Below, one piece after another: positions 58,201 to 64,000 of a stretch of DNA of 64,000 nucleotides (position 1 is its first letter; the number at the start of each line of letters is the position of its first letter). The stretch lies in NCBI RefSeq assembly GCF_037975245.1, contig NC_092567.1, forward strand, positions 17,038,376 to 17,102,375, given 5' to 3'. The translations under genes were made by a program, and so were the position numbers. Source of the DNA: Apostichopus japonicus. Taxonomy: Eukaryota; Echinodermata; Holothuroidea; Aspidochirotida; Stichopodidae. The notes beneath the pieces are model-generated. The model made no database searches, had not been told where the DNA came from, and saw only the letters and a list, made by a program, of their open reading frames with translations.

Positions 58201-60937
58201 ATCAGCGTCTGCCGCACATTTGAAAGGCATTGAAGACTTGCCCCAAACCGGTGTGCGGCCATCTGAAAAAGTTAACTTTCTGTTGCTTGCAAGTGACTAC
58301 AAAATGCAGACATTAATGAAATGATGTCTTTGTTATCTTTAGCTGGACTTGAGATGTCCATAGCTGTACCGTTTGTTCACTGTGCTGTGGATATTGACCG
58401 CAGCTGTACTGACTGTACACTACTGTAGCGTCTAATTACCGACGGTAGCAAGCTGCGTGTGTATTTTCTGGGTTCGATGGTGGTGTCTAACACTTCTGTT
58501 ACACCTCATTCCAAACTAGGTCAGATTACCGGCATTAGACGTTTCTTTTTGCGCGAGTTTTCACACCCTTTTAATGAACTCTTTGCAAATCTTAAATCTT
58601 AAATTGACATGTGTTAGATCAAAGTCATATTCTTCTCTTTGTTGCAGGCTCGAAGAACATAAGTACAGTGCTTCGGGCAAATCCATTACAGAACCCTTCC
58701 TACAGATATTTTGGTCATGGCTCGTGGAGCAAATACCACGAAGTATTGCTCCAAACCTCATCACCATTGTAGGGTTAGCATTCAACTTCCTTGGAATGGT
58801 AATCTTGATCTCTTATTGCCCAAATGCAACCGAAGAGGTAAGTATCCAATTGATCTATCGACTGATACAGTAGATTCTGTTTTCACAGACAATCAGACAC
58901 ATCGATAGCAATCTAAACAAGTGGTTCTCAAAGTGGTCCCTGCTGCCCCCTGGGGGGCATTGGGAAGTCTCATGGGTTTTCACCACAGGGTACACTGGGA
59001 GTAGGGGCGCGTTGGCATTGATTTGGGGGTCCCTGGCGATTACGACACACCAGTGGAGCGATTTAGGGCACAATAAGGCATCCAGACATAAACTCGCAGC
59101 ATTACACCAAGCTCACCCTTCACACTGACTGAACTACATTTGGTCTCTCTATACCAGTTTCACAGTATGCCTGCCTTCTGCAGGTTTTTGTTGTTCTGGC
59201 AAACACAAAAAGTTAACTGAGATAAAAATAAAATATTGTTGAGAGAAAATCTTTTGGGAATTTAGGCTATTTTTTATTTCCTGTATGCACATCTTCGGAC
59301 AATCTGATTGCTCGCTTGAGCGGCCTACTAAGAACGGTAGGTCGAGGGGAGGGGGTAGGGGAGGGGGCATTGGGACAGTTCAAGATGGTCGAAGGGGGCA
59401 GTCGTCTAAAAAAGTTTGAGAACCACTTCAATAGACCAACAAATTAGGTTTTGTTTTTGTGGCTTCTTCTATACTTTTCCTACTGTACTGTACTTGTATG
59501 AAACATTTGGATTACCTCACCAGTTAGTGAGATCCTGTCATCATCATGCGACCTCTGCAGGTGTTAGTTATATCATCAAAATAGTTTACACATTACTGTG
59601 CTCAAACATTGTCCTACAGTTCTGATGTAATGTTAAGAACACCTGGGGCATTTCTTAACCCTGGATGAATCCCAGCACCACACAATGAATTTGTCCTTTG
59701 AGAAATTTGACTTTGTGTGTTTGAAGAGCTTATCTGATTTGACCAAAGTCCATTATTTTCTATCGACTGTTGTATCCATTTTTGAATGTCATGACTTTTA
59801 ACAGTATAGGAGTACTGTACAGTAGGTCTGTTTGTAGCTTTCAACCAGTCTCACAACTTTGCCTGATGGGCTGTTTAGATGGTCGTGAAAATATATATCA
59901 AGAATGATTTTTTAGCAAATAGTTTGAAATTTATCTTGACTAAATCTAGAACCGTCGAAGATTTGAGACGTAGAAACTTTTTGTTGTTTTGTGTGGCATA
60001 ATGCCATAATTTAACATCATTTAAGTTTCATAACTGTCTCTGAAGTGAGCAAAATACAAAACAAAATGTGTGATTATTTGATTTCAAAGTTGAACAGTTC
60101 TGAGGTTAATTACTGCACTACAGTATCAGTAAACTTTACAATATTGAGATAATGGAAAATCTCCAAATCCTGCAATGTAGAATACTGCTTTATGAAAACT
60201 ATAAAGTGCTCGTAGCAAATGTTAAGAAAATTAGGTCTTTTGAGTATTCACATTAGTGTAACAAAGTATATACAGTACATGGTGCTATCTGTACAGTCAG
60301 GTATGTTCTTTGTAATTAAGAAACTTTAAAGAAAGCAATGTGCTTACAAAAATTCATTTGTATACCAAGCTGCTATATATATATATTCAAAATGGCAAAG
60401 TTAAACCTTTATTGTAATTTTAATATTCAGTAATTGTGTTTAAATATTTAATTTTGTATACTGATATTCATATTTTAATTTGATGTTTAAATGAACTTTT
60501 TACTAATTCATCTTCAATTTTCATAATGTACGTTTTGAATTTTTGATGTCCTTTTTATAAATATTTATATTTATATTGGAAATAAGTAAACTGAAACTGA
60601 AACTTGTTTATGAAGATGGAGTTCACTTTGCTGTTTAAGTAGTTTGTGTACTTTAGGAGAACCTCTTAATACAGACAGTTTATTTGTCAGTAAAGAAAGA
60701 AAAAATAAAATAAAATAAAGAAACATGAAACAATCTGTTACTTCAAGACAGTAAGGACTTTTAAAAAATGTTTCCATCCTTTTATTCAGGCACCAAGATG
60801 GGCTTATGTATTTGCAGCCTTTACACTGCTGGTTTACCAATCCCTCGATGCAATAGATGGTAAACAAGCTCGGAGGACAAACTCTGCAAGTCCGCTGGGG
60901 GAGTTGTTTGACCATGGGTGTGACTCGGTGTCTGTCA
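55216..60937 (+). CDS. CEPT1: Choline/ethanolamine phosphotransferase, first three coding exons
   Basis: Exon 1 (55216-55307) starts [18 protein letters not shown] and ends TTSQLKR at donor GTAGGT. Exon 2 (58648-58837) gives [38 protein letters not shown] and [12 protein letters not shown], ending at GTAAGT. Exon 3 (60790-60937) gives [18 protein letters not shown] and the CDP-alcohol phosphotransferase signature DGKQAR...GELFDHGCD, with the pattern DG-x2-AR-x8-G-x3-D-x3-D intact. All joins keep frame. The enzyme moves phosphocholine or phosphoethanolamine from its CDP carrier to diacylglycerol in ER/Golgi membranes; the last step of the Kennedy pathway. [20 protein letters not shown] favours CEPT1/CHPT1 over SELENOI, but the two cannot be separated here. 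The remaining membrane segments and C-terminus lie beyond the window. Confidence 0.88.
56637..56685 (+). other. Possible alternative terminal exon in CEPT1-like intron 1
   Basis: After the strong acceptor TTTCTCTTTCAG (ending 56636), the frame set by exon 1 continues as [15 protein letters not shown] and stops at TAA 56683-56685. Spliced to exon 1 this would give a 46-residue truncated product. No donor follows, so it would be a terminal exon. It could be a chance acceptor. Confidence 0.25.
58218..58567 (+). repeat. Left arm of a ~350-bp inverted repeat around CEPT1 exons 2-3
   Basis: Shares AAAGGCATTGAAGACT, TTGCTTGCAAGTGAC, TTGTTATCTTTAGCTGGAC, TGAGATGTCCAT, GTAGCAAGCTG, GTGTATTTTCTGGG and GGTCAGATTACCGGCATTA with the right arm, in mirror orientation. 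Identity looks well above 80 per cent by eye, with small indels. Confidence 0.85.
58917..59426. mobile_element. hAT-type non-autonomous element in CEPT1-like intron 2
   Basis: The left end AAGTGGTTCTCAAAGTGG and, inverted, the right end GTTTGAGAACCACTT form terminal repeats of the CAGTGGTTCTCAAA type known from hAT elements. C/G-rich blocks (CCCCCTGGGG, and GGGGAGGGGG near 59346) lie inside. The flanks do not show a perfect 8-bp duplication. Confidence 0.7.
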
Positions 60938-61769
60938 GTAAGTTTGTCAAGATTTGCAGTAATGCAGCCCACTGTCTATTATCAGGCATAAGCTTCTTCC
61001 GCGAATTCGCAGAATATCTGTGATTTCTTTTCTACCTCGGGGAGAAAAACTATTATCCTAACAAACTGTAGCATACAAAAACTGGAGCCTATACCGCAAT
61101 TTTTGCAAAGTTCCGTGATTTTTTTTAACCCCAGGCTCATCTCTGTATTATGAACTGCAGTAAGCTAACATTACTTGCAGTTGCTTTATTGAGTTCAAGA
61201 TGAATGTCGTGCTGCTCTACGAGATAATCCCATCATCCACGTTTGTAGTGATAATCTAATCAAGAGGAAAATTATATCTACCGTGCAAGTCTTTTTTTTT
61301 CTTTGTTTCATTATATTCTTTGTTTCATTATATTAAACTGCCATTTTAGTACAAACAAAAACAACAATCAACATGTATGATCTTGCCTTGTAAACACAAA
61401 AATAATTCAAATACATATAATCCCTTGCAATGGGAAAGTATATCTTTTAGTAATGTTCAATGTTAATCCCCAATAAGTTTACCCAATGGCTCCCAATATC
61501 GGTCCCTCAATCATTTTTCATAGTAGATCTAAATAGGCCAACATTACTTGCAGTTGCTTTATTGAGTTAGAGAGGAATGTCCTGCTGCTCTACGAGATAA
61601 TCCCATCATACACGTTTTTAGTGAAAATTAATCGAGAGGAAGTGCAAGTCTTGGCCAAAAAGCAAGATTTTAGAGGAGTAGTTCACCAAGTAAATACAGC
61701 ATACTTGACATGGTAATCCACACCAGTATGTTTAGGCACAGAACTATACTGTAGGGTTAAACGGTGTGA

Positions 61770-62125
61770 AGACTCACGCAAAAAGAAACGTTTAATGCCG
61801 GTAATCTGACCTAGTTTCTCATGAGGTGCAACAGAAGTGTTAGACACCACCATCGATCCCAGAAAATACACACACAGCTTGCTACCATCTGTAATTAGAC
61901 ACTAGTGCACAGTCAATTCATGCAGCTACGGTCAATACCCACAACACAGTGTACAAACGATACAGCGATGGACATCTCAGGTCCAGCTAAAGATAACAAG
62001 GTATCACGTTTCATTACTGTCTGCAGTTTGTAGCGACAAGCAGAAAACGTCACTTGCAAGCAACGGAAAGTTAACTCTTTGAGAGCGTGGCACGCGGTTA
62101 GTGGCGAGTCTTCAATGCCTTTAAG
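61770..62125 (-). repeat. Right arm of the inverted repeat around CEPT1 exons 2-3
   Basis: Mirror copy of 58218-58567. Within the arm a minus-strand stretch is open for about 60 codons (61683-61871), but the matching part of the left arm does not support a conserved protein, so I treat it as non-coding repeat. Confidence 0.85.
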
Positions 62126-62540
62126 TCTATAATTGGGTGATTCTATAAATTAATGGTTCAGGGTTGTTACCTTCTTTGTGTCTCTAATACACACAAAATC
62201 AACTCCTTATCGATGATCATTTTATCTGAAAAATATGAACAAGTTTCTTATAAGAACTGACTTTAATGTATCAAACAAATATTGATTTGACTTGCAAATT
62301 TTGGATGACATGTGTAATTAGACATTATAATTAGACATGTATAATTAGATAATTAGTGTAATGAAAAAACAATCTGACAGTGTAACACACCTGTGTTCTA
62401 GTTTGAAAAAGTATCTTACCTGTCATAATATGGGACAGACCCATCAATTACAGAATTATTAACTCCTCTTCTATGCTTCAACTAAGTCCCACGAACAAAG
62501 TATTAATCATCTGGTTACATATAGAGCTATCTCTCAACAT

Positions 62541-63630
62541 CACCATGCCACAACAGATCATTACTCTTAGAAAATTTATTTATTCCACATGTGTTACAGT
62601 ATCCATGATATATACTACTGTACAATTAGAGACCTTTTTCTATTTTACATACAGTAACTTAACTCCCATAGGACTCCAATTAGTTAAAGTGTGTCTTTGA
62701 TTTCAAAGCTTAGAGAATGATAGTTTTTTCTGGTATTTTTTAAAAAGGTCTGATGAATAATAATGTCACAACAACAGATCATTACTCTTAGAAAATTTAT
62801 TTATTCCACTCATGTGTTACAGTATCCATGATATATACTACAATTAGAGACCTTTTTCCATTTTACATACAGTAACTTAACTCCCATAGGACTCCAATTA
62901 GTTAAAGTGTGTCTTTGATTTCAAAGCTTAGAGAATGATAGTTTTTTCTGGTATTTTTTGAAAAGGTCTGATGAATAATAATGTCACAACAACAGATCAT
63001 TACTCTTAGAAAATTTATTTATTCCACTCATGTGTTACAGTATCCATGATATATACTACAATTAGAGACCTTTTTCTATTTTACATACAGTAACTTAACT
63101 CCCATAGGACTCCAATTAGTTAAAGTGTGTCTTTGATTTCAAAGCTTAGAGAATGATAGTTTTTTCTGGTATTTTTTGAAAAGGTCTGATGAATAATAAT
63201 GTCACAACAACAGATCATTACTCTTAGAAAATTTATTTATTCCACTCATGTGTTACAGTATCCATGATATATACTACAATTAGAGACCTTTTTCTATTTT
63301 ACATACAGTAACTTAACTCCCATAGGACTCCAATTAGTTAAAGTGTGTCTTTGATTTCAAAGCTTAGAGAATGATAGTTTTTTCTGGTATTTTTTAAAAA
63401 GGTCTGATGAATAATAATGTCACAACAACAGATCATTACTCTTAGAAAATTTATTTATTCCACTCATGTGTTACAGTATCCATGATATATACTACAATTA
63501 GAGACCTTTTTCCATTTTACATACAGTAACTTAACTCCCATAGGACTCCAATTAGTTAAAGTGTGTCTTTGATTTCAAAGCTTAGAGAATGATAGTTTTT
63601 TTGGGTATTTTCTGAAAGAGGTCTGATGAA
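62541..63630. repeat. 218-bp tandem repeat, five units
   Basis: ACAGATCATTACTCTTAG occurs at 62553, 62774, 62992, 63210 and 63428, spacings 221, 218, 218 and 218. Each unit also has GAGACCTTTTTC, CATAGGACTCCAATTAG and GATAGTTTTTTCTGG. Units 2-5 are nearly identical; unit 1 has a 4-bp insertion near ACTACTGTACAATT and lacks a short stretch. It sits in intron 3 of the CEPT1-like gene, if the gene continues to the right. Confidence 0.93.
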
Positions 63631-64000
63631 TAATAGTCTTTGATATAATAACATCTTTTCTTTCAGCTTGTTGTTGCATTATATTAACTTTCTGAATTAT
63701 GGGTTTTGCCTGCCATATGTATTCTTTATAAATCTCTTCTTTTTTGGGGGGGGACGCTGGTGTGCTGGGGAGGGGTGTTTTGTTTCGCTGCGTGCTGGTC
63801 GTCCTTTTGTGGTTTGTTTGAATGTTCAAGTGGGTGGTTGGGGATTTGTCTCAGCAGGTCGGTGGACGTATTTACTTTTTTGGCTCGCTTGACTTGAGTT
63901 TTGTTTGTCAGACTGGGATGGCTGGGTAGTGCCGTTTGGCCGTGACGTTTTGGATCCCGCAGGGCGGGTCACGTAAAAAGCACACTCTTTAAAATCTTAG
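63631..64000. other. No gene seen; GT-rich sequence at right edge
   Basis: G/T-rich with TGGG runs on the plus strand. The open stretches reflect composition. Probably still intron 3 of the CEPT1-like gene. Confidence 0.4.

Larger units (their letters stand above)
55308..58647 (+). other. Intron 1 of the CEPT1-like gene
   Basis: 3.3 kb, AT-rich, with the candidate cryptic exon at 56637. The left arm of a long inverted repeat lies near its 3' end (58218-58567). No other gene or clear transposon is recognised. Confidence 0.7.

Noticed and set aside
61683-61871. Minus-strand 62-codon frame as a gene
   Set aside because: Lies in one arm of an inverted repeat and is not supported as a conserved frame in the other arm.

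Overview
This is eukaryotic nuclear DNA from an animal. It is AT-rich, gene-poor and crowded with retrotransposon, DNA-transposon and satellite fragments. Genes have GT-AG introns with pyrimidine-rich acceptors. The mix of CR1-, Jockey- and RTE-like LINEs, Penelope elements, many hAT-type elements and an intact lengsin-type (class I) glutamine synthetase fits a marine invertebrate. An echinoderm or another non-vertebrate deuterostome is my guess, but nothing in the sequence fixes the species.

Layout. 1-790: an all-pyrimidine microsatellite against a truncated RTE-like reverse transcriptase. 2.3-4.0 kb: a GACCT-rich dispersed repeat, a 390-bp (GGAT)n tract and a tRNA-headed SINE-like unit. 4.4-8.5 kb: a nearly complete but frameshifted Jockey-like LINE. 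9.7-12.8 kb: an internally deleted CR1-like LINE on the minus strand, with 128-bp tandem repeats at its 5' end. 13-18.7 kb: LINE and repeat fragments with two weak exon candidates. 18.7-25.0 kb: a two-exon gene for a 39-residue secreted peptide; its 6.1-kb intron holds a 2.35-kb, 39-bp minisatellite. 25.5-31.4 kb: a Penelope fragment, (TA)n tracts and dispersed repeats. 32.3-34.6 kb: a foldback element enclosing a small signal-peptide ORF. 35-37.1 kb: a hAT-type MITE and a long-armed hairpin element. 38.5-42.7 kb: a 4.1-kb terminal-inverted-repeat element with a 5-bp target duplication, carrying a decayed cysteine-rich gene that ends in a tesmin/TSO1-like CXC pattern. 42.9-44.2 kb: the intact lengsin/GS-I gene. 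45-54 kb: hAT elements, one with a transposase remnant, and a diverged second copy of the lengsin 3' flank. 54.7 kb: a U2 snRNA 5' domain fused to unrelated hairpins. 55.2-60.9 kb: the first three coding exons of a choline/ethanolamine phosphotransferase, continuing off the right edge. 62.5-63.6 kb: five 218-bp satellite units.

Three host genes are supported: the small secreted peptide, lengsin/GS-I and CEPT1/CHPT1. They do not form an operon or an obvious pathway. The points most worth following are the 38.5-42.7 kb element (possibly an unclassified DNA transposon), the peptide gene, the foldback element with an internal signal-peptide ORF, the U2-headed sequence, and the inverted repeats around CEPT1 exons 2-3.
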